Shown: positions 36,219-47,110, numbered from the stretch's first letter. The stretch is DNA of 64,000 nt from Rhizophagus clarus (GCA_015698045.1 BLAL01000030.1:248001-312000), one strand, 5' to 3'. The notes: a model not told the origin generated them from the letters alone. Numbers and translations are program-made.

Positions 36219-37394
36219 TTAAATTAAAATAGATATGTAAATTATAATAGAATTAAATAGTAAAAGCTCACCATCTGAAATATTTAAATTTCTCTTTGTT
36301 TTCTCTGTATTGTAATAATAAGTAGCCAAATTATACATTGCATTTATATTGCCACCTTCTGCCGCTTTCTGAAACCAGTAAAAGGTCCTCTCCAGGTCCT
36401 TCTCCGTCCCCTTCCCATCATAATAACAAATGGCCAAACTATTCATTGCAGTTACGTTGCCACCCTCTGCCACTTTCTGTAACCAGTGAAAGACCCTCTC
36501 CAGGTCCTCCTCTGTTCCCTTCCTATCATAATAACAAATGGCCAAACTATTCATTGCAGTCACGTTGCCACCCTTTGCCGCTTTCTGAAACCAATGAAAG
36601 GCCCTCTCCAGGTCCTTCTCCGTTCCCTTCCCATCATAATAACAAACAGCCAAACTATTCATTGCAGTCACGTTGCCACCCTTTGCCGCTTTCTGAAACC
36701 AATGAAGAACCCTCTCCAGGTCCTTCTCTGTTCCCGTCCCATCATAATAACAAATGGCCAAACTATTCATTGCAGTCACATTGCCACCTTCTGCTGCTTT
36801 CTGAAACCAGTGAAAGGCCCTATCCAGGTCCTTCTCTGTTCCCTCCCCATCATAATAACAAATGGCCAAACTATTCATTGCAGTCACGTTGCCACCCTCT
36901 GCCGCTTTCTGAAACCAGTGAAAGACCCTCTCCAGGTCCTTCTCCGTTCCCTCCCCATCATAATAACAAATGGCCAAACTATTCATTGCAGTCACGTTGC
37001 CACCCTCTGCCGCTTTCTGAATCCAGTGAAAGGCCCTCTCCAGGTCCTTCTCCGTTCCCTCCCCATCATAATAACAAATGGCCAAACTATTCATTGCAGT
37101 CACGTTGCCACCCTCTGCCGCTTTCTGAAACCAGTGAAAGGCCCTCTCCAGGTCCTTCTCTGTTTCCTCCCCATCATAATAACAAATGGCCAAACTATTC
37201 ATTGCAGTCACGTTGCCACCCTCTGCTGCTTTCTGAAACCAGTGAAAGGCCCTCTCCAGGTCCTTCTCCGTTCCCTCCCCATCACGATAATGAATAGCCA
37301 AACTATTCATTGCAGTCACATTGCCACCCTCTGCCGCTTTCTGATGCTGGTAAAAAACTCTACTAAAATTTTCATTTATATTATTATTTGACAT
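36219..37394 (-). CDS. GC-rich Sel1-repeat protein exon
   Basis: Ten Sel1 repeats of 36 residues (core AFHWFQKAAEGGNVTAMNSL) start at MSNNNINENF. The repeats are almost identical at DNA level over 108-bp units (about 36330-37350). The reading frame runs to a stop at 36219, but a good donor (GATG|GTGAGC at 36271) suggests that exon 36272-37394 was spliced towards the kinase exons at 35845-33108, matching the Sel1-then-kinase order of the gene at 1891-5747. The Cys-rich linker seen there was not found here. One unit by count is about 51% G+C, against far lower in the other Sel1 gene. It may act as a free Sel1 scaffold or as the head of a dead kinase gene. Confidence 0.7.
   Translation of the reverse strand: MSNNNINENFSRVFYQHQKAAEGGNVTAMNSLAIHYRDGEGTEKDLERAFHWFQKAAEGGNVTAMNSLAICYYDGEETEKDLERAFHWFQKAAEGGNVTAMNSLAICYYDGEGTEKDLERAFHWIQKAAEGGNVTAMNSLAICYYDGEGTEKDLERVFHWFQKAAEGGNVTAMNSLAICYYDGEGTEKDLDRAFHWFQKAAEGGNVTAMNSLAICYYDGTGTEKDLERVLHWFQKAAKGGNVTAMNSLAVCYYDGKGTEKDLERAFHWFQKAAKGGNVTAMNSLAICYYDRKGTEEDLERVFHWLQKVAEGGNVTAMNSLAICYYDGKGTEKDLERTFYWFQKAAEGGNINAMYNLATYYYNTEKTKRNLNISDGELLLFNSIIIYISILI
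36330..37350. repeat. 108-bp Sel1-coding tandem repeat array
   Basis: Nine to ten near-identical 108-bp units. Because no stops occur in several frames, long ORFs also appear on the opposite strand; these are shadows. Uniformity indicates recent unit duplication or gene conversion. Confidence 0.85.
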
Positions 37395-37551
37395 TTGGAT
37401 TTTTCCTAAGTAGTTTAAATAAAAAATTTAAATGGAAAAGTGTTATAAAGTTTGAAGTGCAAATAATTTTTTTTATTTAATGCAAATATTTATCAGTCAC
37501 TGCGCATGTAACAAATTTAAGGGGCAAATTTTTTTTATTATGATAGCCATA

Positions 37552-38125
37552 TTAATTGCCGATCCGCCTAAGATCGGCACTGCGTTACTAATAAAATTCG
37601 GGGTTAATAGCAATAATAAAAAAAAGCATTTTTTACATCTCGCGCGCGGAATAAGTTTCCACTCATTTCACAAACAGAAATACCATAAATACAATATTTT
37701 CCTTTATTTTATTAGACTTTTTGGCAAGCATGACTTGCCATAACTATATTTCTGTAACTGGGTTTCTTCAACTTTTACTTATTTTTAATAATAAAAATAT
37801 TTCAAATATGTCTTAAAATATACGAAATTTTGATATTTCATTTTACTATATTGTGTTATTTACATAATTTTTAGCTTTTAAAGTTGTTTTTAAAGGTGGA
37901 AATCTGACGCGCGTGCATAGTAAACTCATTATTTTACGTATGAACGTATAATTTTTTCTTTTTTTTCAGGTATTTTTTCAGTATATCATATGACTTTTAT
38001 TTGTAGTCAATATGTCGTCTATGAGATATCCTTTTTTGAAGTTTGTGTTCTAGCACAAAATTGACAAATTTAACCCCGAATTTTATTAGTAACGCAGTGC
38101 CGATTTTAGGCGGATCGGCAATTAA
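37552..38125. mobile_element. TTAA-flanked inverted-repeat element
   Basis: Arms 37552-37607 and 38070-38125 are inverted copies of 56 bp with a single mismatch. The outermost four bases are TTAA on both sides, so the element proper (37556-38121) starts TTGCCGATCCGCCTAA and sits in a TTAA target duplication. It is 566 bp long without a transposase. TTAA targeting is known for piggyBac-type elements; family membership is inferred. Confidence 0.8.
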
Positions 38126-38779
38126 AAATTTTGTCATATGATAATCATTAGTTATATGATAATCATTAACTGTTAATAAATATAGTTTATATATGTAGAT
38201 CAAAATCGGCTAAAATCAATTTATCTGGCTAAATTAACGATTTCCGAATTCATAATTCCGGCCAAATTTTTCTTAATTCCGGCCAATTTTATAATGCCGG
38301 CCTAAATTTGGTTAAAATCGCAAAAATACAAGTCTAATGTAACACCGCATTTAAATAATATTACCCCTTAAACTAAATATAGAAAATGCAACTTATTAAT
38401 GGCCTTAAAGATTGTATCGAAAAATTTTTTCAAATAACTTTTGTTTTTTAAGGTGGATCTCAGCTTGAAGTTAGTGTATTTTTCTATTAAAAATAAAGAA
38501 AAGTGAGAAAAACTTTGCATTTGTTAAATATAGTAAGTAATTTAAAACTTTAAATTAAACTAAATAAAACATTTATGGTTTTTTTGTGGCAAAACTATCT
38601 TTTTTTATTATTTTACTATTTTAAACTAACATTGCTGCTAATTGAATTATTTATTAGAAGTTTATTTAACTTAAAAAACAATTCTTTATAATAAGCTAAC
38701 AGGTAATACATATTTTATTTGATTTGTATTATAAATTCTATTATTTCAATTATTAATTATTAAATAATTCTTTTTAATA
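38126..38779. other. Intergenic stretch
   Basis: No gene. 38230-38320 carries ccggccaaattt-type words in both orientations (aattccggccaa, aatgccggcc), possibly another decayed inverted-repeat end. Otherwise AT-rich. Confidence 0.35.
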
Positions 38780-39290
38780 TAAAAGGTGCAAAAAGCATAA
38801 GAAAAAATAAGAAAAGCATAAAAAAGCATAAGAAAATACAAATAATTGTAAAATAAGTGTAAGAAAGTGTAAAGAAATACAAGAAAGTGTAAAAGAAGTG
38901 TGGAAAAATATAAAAGAAGTGTAAAAGAAGCATAAGAAAGTCTAAAAGAAGCGTAAGAAAGTGTAAAAAGAGCGTAAGAAAGTGTGAAAGGAGTGTAAAA
39001 AAGAGTGAAAGGAGTGTAAAAAAGTGTGAAAGGAGCGTAAGAAAGTGTGAAAGGAGTGTAAAAAAGAGTGAAAGGAGCATAAGTGTGAAAGAAGCGTAAG
39101 AAAGTGTGAAAGGAGCATAAGAAAGTGTGAAAGGAGCATAAGAAAGTGTGAAAGGAGCATAAGAAAGTGTGAAAGAAGCATAAGAAAGTGTGAAAGAAGC
39201 GTAAGAAAGTGTGAAAGAAGCGTAAGAAAGTGTAAAAGGAGTATAAAAAAGTGTAAAAGGAGCATAAGTATGTGTAAAAAAAGTGTAAGA
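38780..39290. repeat. Degenerate 21-bp purine-rich minisatellite
   Basis: Repeats of about 21 bp (gtgtgaaaggagcataagaaa and variants) are most regular at 39080-39240. They are purine-rich on the plus strand. The minus frames read as Leu/Phe/His runs and are not genes. The array abuts the ATG of the decayed gene at 39291. Confidence 0.8.
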
Positions 39291-40623
39291 ATGTCTTTAA
39301 CCAGTAATTTAACTATTAAGAGTAGTTATAATGATAATGATAACAGAGATATAAATCCAGTGAATTCAGTTAATGACTTTTTTGATAAATATTGTTGATT
39401 ATGAAGAGGATTTTAATTTTATACAAAATAATGATATTGCTTTTAATTTTGCAATGAAAAAAGCATTAGAAGATAATAGTGATAGTTCAACAAATAATGA
39501 TTTTGAAGATGATGATAATCAGCCAAAAATTACCATTAATACTGATATTGATACTGATTTAATTATTAAACAAATAAAAAAATGCAAACTTATCTAAATG
39601 TGCAATTATAGATAAAATTGATGGAAAATTACAAAAATGTGATTCAAATATTAAATTAAGAGGATTATGGCAATTAGTTGGTACATGGTAATTAGATAAT
39701 GATGCTGTTCTTCAAGCTGGAAAAAATTTAGATAAACTTGGTGTTTGCTATGCACATTTTTTGGTTGATCAAAATAAACTTCATGAAGAAGGTGCAAAAG
39801 GAGAAAAGGATGTAAATCAAAGTTTAATTCATCTTCGTAGATGTAGATTTTGTGAAAAAAATTATTATTTTTTTAGTCATGAAAAATATTGCAACGAACA
39901 TTCATGGAAAATATTAGATAAAGAAATCAGATTAGCTTGTATTTGTCAAAAAGGATGTGATGTATTAAAAAAACTTGATCCAATAATAATGCCAACTAAT
40001 TTTAATAATAAACATAATAAAATACGATATATATGTTGTAAATGTTATGAGAAACATGGTGATCATATTTATATTAAACCAGGTAGAGGTTTTAAAACAT
40101 TACATTGTAATGAAACAAGCAATCATTTAAATGATGTAACTACATCATTAGAATTAATGGCTAATTGGATTCTACAAGTAGCTCATAATAATAATGTAAA
40201 ATTTCAAGAAAAAATTTTAAATGCAATTACACCTGCTCTTCAGCAATTAAATTCAGGTTTTGTTTTACAAAAATCAACAGATAATTCATTACAATCAGAA
40301 AATTCATCATCATCTACTTCTGAAACTTTAAAGTTACCTAGTCCTTTTGCAATTAAATTAATTTTTAGATTATATGATATTAATTTAAACAAAAATCAAT
40401 TAAATTTTAAAAATTATGGAAATGAATTGGCTGAATCTCTTTTAACAAATCGCCAAAATTTGAGTAATAATAAAGTATTATTAGAAAATCCACAATCATT
40501 AGATGAATATCAAAATGCAATTCCAGTTGAATTATACCATTTTTTTGAAGGAATGGTTAAAAGATTATTAATAAATTGATGTCAAATAGCAAATAAAGTT
40601 GCTAAATCAAGAAAAGATACATA

Positions 40624-41940
40624 CAGATGGCTACTAAAAGTATACGGACATTTTTTAAATTAAAAATTTAATATAAAATAATATAATAAAAATAAAATTT
40701 ATTAAGTAAATATATGAATCTGATTGTCCTTTATTAATTTTATGTAAAAAAAATTATATATTAATAATTAATACTATATCCATTTGCAGCAATAACTGCT
40801 TCAATTCTTCGCGACATGCTGTCAATTAATTTTTTATAATATTCAGGAGAAATATCCTTCCATGCATCTTTAACATACTTCTCAAGTACTTTGATATTAG
40901 ATGGTGGTGGACCATGACGACGCACCATTGCTTTCATTTCTGCTCACATGTTCTCTATAGGGTTCAACTTAGGGCTTTGTGCCGGCCATTGGAGCACCAC
41001 GATTTGGGCATCTTCACGGGCAGTTATAGCGACTCTTGAACGATGTGGTGGAGAATTGTCTTCTTGAAAAATTCCATTACCCCGCAGAAAATGTTCATTC
41101 AAGTAGGTATGACATAGTCTTGAATAATTTTAGCATGAGTTTGACCTGTAACTGAACCTTTTAACGGAACAATTGGTCCAAGCCCATACCAGGAGAAACA
41201 ACTCCAAAACATTCTACTAGGGCTGTGTTTAACGGTAACTGCAACACAATCAGGATTTAATTCTTCTCCTGGTTCACACTAAACCCTTCCCTGATGCCTT
41301 TACTGAAATTGTGTAAAAGTACTTTCATTAGAAAAAAGCACTCTTCTCCATTTTCTTGTTATCCAGTTTCTGTGCGCAAGAGCCCATTCAAGACGTGCCT
41401 GACGATGAGTTTCTGTCATTGCAGGCTTGTGACGGGGAATACAGGTATTAAGTCCAATCTTTTTAAGGTTATGGCGTATAGTGCTTGTGGAAACAGGTTG
41501 TTGTTTACGAGCTGTCCAAACGGTTGCAATTTTTTTTAAACAGAGACGATGATTTTCACCATTTTCTTGGATGAAAGCTTTGAGTTCTTGTCGCGCTGGT
41601 GAATTAAAGAGAGGTGGGCGACCTGATTTTTTTTTTGGTGTGAAAGAGCCAGTTTCATGAAAACGTTTAAGTACATCATAAACAGCAGTTTTACTACACC
41701 CCAAGTGTTCTGCAATCACATGACATGATTGTCCACAATTATAACCATAAATGATCGCATATTGGGTTTTTGGAGTGAATGGCTTCATATTTGATGAATG
41801 TTTACTAAAAAAAAAACACTGGGGTGGTTTTCATTATGATATAAAGCACTAAATGACGTATTGTTTATATTATGTCATCATGTAATGATCGGTATAATTT
41901 TGTCAAAACAAAATGTCCGTATACTTTTGGTATCCATCTG
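40624..41940 (-). mobile_element. Tc1/mariner transposon, 1317 bp
   Basis: Terminal repeats of 31 bp start cagatggctactaaaagtat on the left and cagatggataccaaaagtat on the right (complement), with only a few mismatches. TA dinucleotides flank both ends (40622-40623, 41941-41942), the standard Tc1 target duplication. Size and a single inner transposase frame fit the superfamily. Confidence 0.92.
40761..41788 (-). pseudogene. Tc1 transposase, inactivated
   Basis: It starts at 41788 (MKPFTPKTQ). The N-terminal helix-turn-helix pair (IAEHLGCSKTAVYDVLKRFH) is followed by a GRPP hook and a second DNA-binding domain. The catalytic region has the first Asp changed (VLFSNEST for VLFSDEST), the second kept (EDNSPPHRS) and the Glu kept (NPIEN). 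In-frame stops occur after FTQFQ (TAA), four codons of QGRV later (TAG) and after NPIENM (TGA in place of the usual Trp codon). One base shift occurs near IP/TYLNEHF. It ends with IEAVIAANGYSINY at 40764. Activity is not possible from this copy. Confidence 0.9.
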
Positions 41941-42229
41941 TATGTATCTAAAGAAGTAAACCAAAAAAAAGTACAAAAAATAAGTACTATACTTAGTTTG
42001 ATAATATTATCAATCGGTTTTACTAATACACCCTTTTGGCTTACACGATCATTAATTTCATTAATACAGATAGTTATTTATTTCTGCGAAAAGATAAATC
42101 AATTATTTAAGAGAAATAATTTACTTAGCAAAAAAATGTAATAATAAAAATATGAAAGTATAGTTATAAAAATTGTAGGGATAAAAGAAATTTAATCAAT
42201 AAGTAATAACATATAAATTAAGTAACCTC

Positions 42230-43699
42230 TTAAATCCATTCAAAATCTGCAAATGCACTTACACAAAAAGCGTGATCATATCTTTTAACAATTCCTTGCA
42301 TTTTATATTCGTCTATTAAATTAAAATATTTCATTCCAATATTACTAACAGCAAAATTATTATTTTGAATGGTTTGTAACAACATAGAATCCCTATTTTT
42401 CCATTTATCAAAAAGTAATTTTAGAGAATGCAAATGAAATACATTATAAAAATAGAATTTAAACTTAAACAAGCTAATTGGTGATGAATTAGTCAAAATT
42501 TCAAATAAATGATCCCAATAAAACATTTCGTCACTATCGAGATTCCAAAAATTGTTTTCAACAATAATGTATAATCCATGTAAATATTGACAATTAATTA
42601 ATAATTTTTCAAATTCTAAAATATTACTACTTCTAACCGTTAATTTAAGGTATTTAAGATTTGGACATTTTTGATAAATAGCTTCAATAATTTCTTCATT
42701 GTCAATCTCATTATGAAATATGTCATCAATATTTATTTCAAAAAGATATCCATTTGTATTTTTAATTAAATTTGTTAAAACCTTAATTGGAATACCTTCA
42801 GCTTTTAAAATTTGCAAGAGTGGTAATGATAAATTTTCTAAACAATTCCATGGTGTTCTTTGAAAATGAGATTTACCCAATTCTAATTTATATAAATTTA
42901 CGAAAGATGAAAGAATTTTTGTAGTAGGTTCTTTAGTTATCTTAAAATCTTGTATAGTATTCGCATGTTTAATTAATGAATTTTCAAGAATTTGACAAAA
43001 TGGTTCATCAAATTTTGAACATTTCTCTACTAGCAAACGAACATTAAATAATTTCTTGGGACTTTCAACCAGTTTAGCAATTCCATAATTGCTGTTATTC
43101 TTTTCAACAATAAGTTCTAATCCTTTAATTGATTTGCATATTTCTGTTAACCCGAACAAAACATCATCATTGATACAAGTATTACAACTGAGAAATTCAA
43201 GCTCTGAAAAACAGTATTTGGCTCCAGGAATGAGATGTATTTGACAATTAAATCGAAAAGGTATATATACGTGTGTTAATCTTGTATTTTCATTAATAAA
43301 AAGATCAATAATTTCTTTCATAATTATTTTTCTAATTGTTGAAAATTGTGGAATATGTTTAATCGTTAAAACACTACTATCGGTCATTTGACTTAAATTA
43401 TTAAAATTTAAATGTTTACAAAAATTAATATAATTAAATAAAGGTTTTTGATAAGAATTTGTCAAAAAATCAATGCCTTGATTTTTCAAATAATTTCTTG
43501 AGTCATCTGACAAATGTGAAAATATTACGTTTAAAAATAATTTCTTTCTTTTTAGGTATTTCCAAGGATTTGTCCATAAAATTGGAATAATCGTTTCACA
43601 CCAAGTTTTATCAACTGTAAGACATGAAACAAAAGTTTTCTTATCATCTCGTAATTCTTTGAAAATTAAATAAAGAACATCACTATTTAATTTGGCCAT
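42230..43699 (-). CDS. F-box/LRR-like protein, cluster copy 1
   Basis: 489 residues, single exon. The F-box spans residues 1-50 (LNSDVLYLIFKELRDDKKTF, then SCLTVDKTWCETIIPILW), followed by a leucine/isoleucine-rich solenoid with cluster signatures FINENTRLTHV, LIPGAKYCFSELEFLSC, EPTTKILSSF, WNCLENLSLPLLQILKA and a C-terminal FADFEWI. Substrate recognition for an SCF ubiquitin ligase is the inferred role. It is the most downstream copy and the only intact one without the conserved upstream block; its 5' flank instead has a tcacgtga word at about 43825. Confidence 0.82.
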   Translation of the reverse strand: MAKLNSDVLYLIFKELRDDKKTFVSCLTVDKTWCETIIPILWTNPWKYLKRKKLFLNVIFSHLSDDSRNYLKNQGIDFLTNSYQKPLFNYINFCKHLNFNNLSQMTDSSVLTIKHIPQFSTIRKIIMKEIIDLFINENTRLTHVYIPFRFNCQIHLIPGAKYCFSELEFLSCNTCINDDVLFGLTEICKSIKGLELIVEKNNSNYGIAKLVESPKKLFNVRLLVEKCSKFDEPFCQILENSLIKHANTIQDFKITKEPTTKILSSFVNLYKLELGKSHFQRTPWNCLENLSLPLLQILKAEGIPIKVLTNLIKNTNGYLFEINIDDIFHNEIDNEEIIEAIYQKCPNLKYLKLTVRSSNILEFEKLLINCQYLHGLYIIVENNFWNLDSDEMFYWDHLFEILTNSSPISLFKFKFYFYNVFHLHSLKLLFDKWKNRDSMLLQTIQNNNFAVSNIGMKYFNLIDEYKMQGIVKRYDHAFCVSAFADFEWI

Positions 43700-44095
43700 T
43701 TTTTTATAAAGAAAACAATTTTTTTTTTTTTAAAGTTAAAAGTTTGACGCAAATATGCATGTGATACATATGGTGCATATTTTTCCTTTTTTCCTTAAAC
43801 GGGAATGATTTGAGCGGTAAATCACGTGATAATAGTAAAAAAATATTTATCACATCACTATTTATCACATATGTTATTTGTCACATTCGTAATTTCTTAA
43901 TACCATAATTCTGAAATTATTGTTAATTCTGACCTTAGCAACACATTTCTATTATTTTATATGCTCTAACGAACTTTATATTAATTTCAATATGGCTCAT
44001 TACCAAGCTTCACGTACTTGTATTATTGAAAATAATTTAAAAAATTTTAATTGAAGCAGAATTCAAAACAGGAGTGTTTATAATTTTATATACAG
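43700..44095. other. Upstream flank of F-box copy 1
   Basis: No gene. It contains poly-T at 43717-43730 and repeated atttatcacat words at 43845-43870. The cluster-type conserved upstream block is absent here. Confidence 0.4.
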
Positions 44096-44607
44096 TGTTG
44101 GCGTAGTAATCACGTGACATTGTGGCAAAATATACTGAGCCGCCTAAGCCAAAGCCATCATAGCCTGTTATTTTTGATTTATTTGATATATCAGTTTTAT
44201 TTGGTTTATCTGATTTATTTGATTTAATTGATTTATTTTATTTATTTGATTTATTAGTTTTATTTGATATATTAGATTTATTTGTTATATTTTTAAATAT
44301 ATTTTATTTTGTATAAATATTCTGAAATTTCTTTTTAGTTGAAGAATATCAGAGAGTGTAATAACAAAGTTATAATAACAAGTTCATATAATTAATAAAT
44401 AAACTCTTTTACCTTATAAACGAACTGTCCCTTTGTGAATAGTGTGTCTTGTTGATTGGACTTGAGACATATCTATTGCATCCCTGTCTCCAAGTCATAG
44501 TTACCTGATCGACGAACTGACCAGAGTAACAACAGTCATATTACGTTGAGAATATTATCACTGTTTACAACCAGTTTATCTACTAGGAAAGCCATAATAC
44601 ATCAACA
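44096..44607 (+). mobile_element. Possible solo LTR
   Basis: It begins TGTTGGCGTAG and ends TACATCAACA, so it has TG...CA ends with a 5-bp inverted repeat. Inside, in order, are a TATA-like tttgtataaatat (about 44315), an AATAAA-type signal (about 44397) and a GC-richer terminal third, as in U3-R-U5. No matching 5-bp target duplication was found (tacag versus aatat) and no retroviral-type genes are adjacent. A ttatttgat-repeat tract lies at 44170-44300. Confidence 0.4.
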
Positions 44608-45517
44608 AATATTATTGACTTTGTCAAGTTAATATTTTGCAATTAATTTATATTCGCTGAGCAAGTGAGCATAGTAATGGGAGAATCATATTTTCTCGAT
44701 TCGTAAAAACTGAGCAGGATATCGGAATCGATGATCCGAAACCGAAACAAATATAAGTTAATAAGTTATCATGACCAAGTCATTTGGTTAATAATTCGAA
44801 AATAAATATAAATTATTAACAGAAAAGGAAAACAAAATAATAAATAAGGTTTTTTTAGTGTTGCATTATTAAGTCATGTGATTTATAGTTCTTATGGCCT
44901 CGTTTAAATAAAATACTATATTTATTTTAACAAATTAATTCAAGATTATAACACGATGGTTATTAATGACAAATAGTTTTAGTAACATCAGTTTATAACG
45001 TAAAATTAAACTAAAACTAAAATTAGTGGTACTAGCATTTTATAGCAAACCACAACGATAAATTAATACCTGAATACAATTATCTAAAGATGTAATTCTT
45101 GTCTAATTATCTATAGTTAATATGTAAATATGACTTATAAAACTTAAAGAATCTTATTGTGCAATTTTTCTTATTAACAACGCACAATCCTTTATTAAAT
45201 TATAAGTAATGGGCTTCAATATTTACACGTCGACATGTTTATAATTACGGATTTATATTTGGATTCCTTGGATTTCTGTAAAAATTTTGCAATTTTAACT
45301 AACTTTTCCTCGAATGTTTAATTCAAATAATTGTCCGTACTAACCTTCAGGATTTTAGTAAATCTGGGTATGCAAGTTAGAAATTGCATGATTATCTTAG
45401 TAAATATAATCAATATCGTAAAGAAAGATGTTGAATCATATTTAATAATAATAACATTTATTATTAAAGATTTATTATAAATAAAAATTATAAAGAAAAT
45501 GAAGAACAATTTGTAAA
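44608..45517. other. Spacer between F-box copies 1 and 2
   Basis: No gene. 45340-45440 (aaatctgggtatgcaagtta, then tagtaaatataatc) resembles the 3' flank of copy 3 at 48770-48850, so flanks were duplicated with the genes. Confidence 0.5.
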
Positions 45518-47023
45518 TTAAATATTTTTTTGAATCCATTCAAAATCTTCAAAAGTAATATCACCATTCAGATCATCATGATCATACTTTTTAACAATTC
45601 CTTTTGTTTTATATTCTTGTATTAAATCAAGGTGTCTGATTCCAAACTCAGCACAAAACAGCTCAATCTTTTGAATGGTTTGTAATAACATAGAACGTTT
45701 ACCTTTCCAATTATCAAGGAATAATTCTAAAGATTTTAAGTCAGGTGCTTCATCAAAATAGAATTTGAACTTGAACAAACTATTTGGTGACGATTTAATT
45801 AAAGCTTCAAATAAGAGATTCCAATTAAATGTGTGATCACTATCATCAAACCAAATATCATTTTTGATAATAATGTATAACCCATTTAAATATTGGCAAT
45901 TAATTAGTAATTTTTCAAATTCTAAAATATTACAACTTCTAACCAATATCTTAAGATATTTGAGCTTTAGACATTTTTGATAAATAATTTGAATAAATTT
46001 TTCATTATCAATCTCATTACAAAATATTTCATCAATATTTATTTCAAGAAGATATCCATTTGTATTTTTAATTATATTTGTTAAAACTTTAATTGGAACA
46101 CCTTTAGCTTTTAAAATTTGTAAGATCGGTAAAGACAAATTCTCTAAACAATTCCATGTACTTTTGTTAGAAATATATCCCAATTCTAATCTAATTAAAT
46201 TTTCAAAAGATGAAAGAATTTTTGTAGTAGGTTCCTCAGTTATCATAAAGTCTTGCATAGTAATTGCATGTTTAATTAACGAATTTTCAAGAACTTTACA
46301 AAATGATAATGATGAATCATTTTTTGAATGTCCATTGATTATCAAACGTACATTAAATAATTTCTTGGAACTTTCAACTAATTTAACAATTCCATAATTG
46401 TTATCTTTTTCAATAAAAAGTTCTAATTCTTTAATTGATTGGCATATTTCTGTTAATCCAAACAAAATATCATCATTGATACACATATTACAACTGAAAA
46501 ATTCAAGTTCTGAAAAACAGCTTTTGGCTCCAGGAATAAGATGTAATTGATAATCAAATTGATAAGGTATAATAAGGTGTGTTATTCTTGTATTTTCATT
46601 GATGAAAAGGTTAATTATTTCTTTTCTAACAGTTGAAAATCCAATAGTATTGTCATCAAGATTATAAGTGATTATTTCATCTAGAATTCTTAAATTTAAA
46701 TGTTTACAAAAACTAATGTAATTAAATAAAGGCCTTTGATAAACATTTGTCAAAATATTAACTCCCTGATTTTTCAAATTATTTCTTGACTCTTCCAACA
46801 AATGTGAAATTATTACATTAAATAGTAACTCCTTTGACTTCGTACTTTTCAAATGTTTCCAATAAACCTCCTTATTCATATATTTCCAAGGATCCTTCCA
46901 CAAAATTGGAACGATCATTTTACACCAGGTTTTATTAACAATAAGACATGAAAGAAAAGCATTTTTATTGTATTGCAATTCTTTGAAAATAAGGTAAAGA
47001 ATATCAACATTTAATTTGAGCAT
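45518..47023 (-). CDS. F-box/LRR-like protein, cluster copy 2
   Basis: 501 residues from the ATG at 47023, which gives the family start MLKLNVDILYLIF. An in-frame ATG at 47053 adds ten residues encoded by a poly-A stretch (MYIFFFFLIK) and matches no paralogue, so I prefer the inner one. F-box: SCLIVNKTWCKMIVPILWKD. Solenoid signatures are FINENTRITHLIIPYQFDYQ, LIPGAKSCFSELEFFSC, EPTTKILSSFENLIRLELGY and STWNCLENLSLPILQ, with the tail FEDFEWIQ. It carries an extra stretch in the linker after the F-box (EVYWKHLKSTKSKE). The conserved upstream block lies about 90 bp before the start. Confidence 0.83.
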   Translation of the reverse strand: MLKLNVDILYLIFKELQYNKNAFLSCLIVNKTWCKMIVPILWKDPWKYMNKEVYWKHLKSTKSKELLFNVIISHLLEESRNNLKNQGVNILTNVYQRPLFNYISFCKHLNLRILDEIITYNLDDNTIGFSTVRKEIINLFINENTRITHLIIPYQFDYQLHLIPGAKSCFSELEFFSCNMCINDDILFGLTEICQSIKELELFIEKDNNYGIVKLVESSKKLFNVRLIINGHSKNDSSLSFCKVLENSLIKHAITMQDFMITEEPTTKILSSFENLIRLELGYISNKSTWNCLENLSLPILQILKAKGVPIKVLTNIIKNTNGYLLEINIDEIFCNEIDNEKFIQIIYQKCLKLKYLKILVRSCNILEFEKLLINCQYLNGLYIIIKNDIWFDDSDHTFNWNLLFEALIKSSPNSLFKFKFYFDEAPDLKSLELFLDNWKGKRSMLLQTIQKIELFCAEFGIRHLDLIQEYKTKGIVKKYDHDDLNGDITFEDFEWIQKNI

Positions 47024-47110
47024 TTTTATTAAAAAAAAAAAAAAAATGTACAATATATATGAATCCCTTTTTAATTAAGTTGAACGCCCAAATAATATAA
47101 TATTTGTGAT

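Larger units (their letters stand above)
39291..42141 (+). pseudogene. Decayed repeat-family gene split by a Tc1 element
   Basis: Coding remains read MSLTSNLTIKSS at 39291, then a frame change near 39395 and another near 39590. An in-frame TAA lies at 39689. A long open stretch of 272 codons (39761-40579) follows with Cys-rich pairs (CRFCEKN, CICQKGC, CCKCYEKHGDH), then a TGA (40577). Sequence continues to 40623. After the inserted transposon (40624-41940) the same frame resumes at 41943 with KEVNQKKVQKIST and a hydrophobic segment (ILSLIILSIGF...FWLTRSLISLIQ), ending at 42141. Removing the transposon and one TA restores frame across the junction. The family is unfamiliar to me; it looks like a multi-copy AM-fungal gene with a zinc-binding-like middle and a C-terminal membrane helix. 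Confidence 0.7.

Noticed and set aside
36338-37391. Two long plus-strand ORFs (about 300 residues each) over the GC-rich Sel1 array
   Set aside because: They are mirror frames of the 108-bp repeat on the coding minus strand; they repeat with its period and have no domain.
38760-39265. Two minus-strand Leu/Phe/His-rich ORFs that look like membrane proteins
   Set aside because: They lie wholly in a 21-bp purine-rich minisatellite and overlap in different frames.
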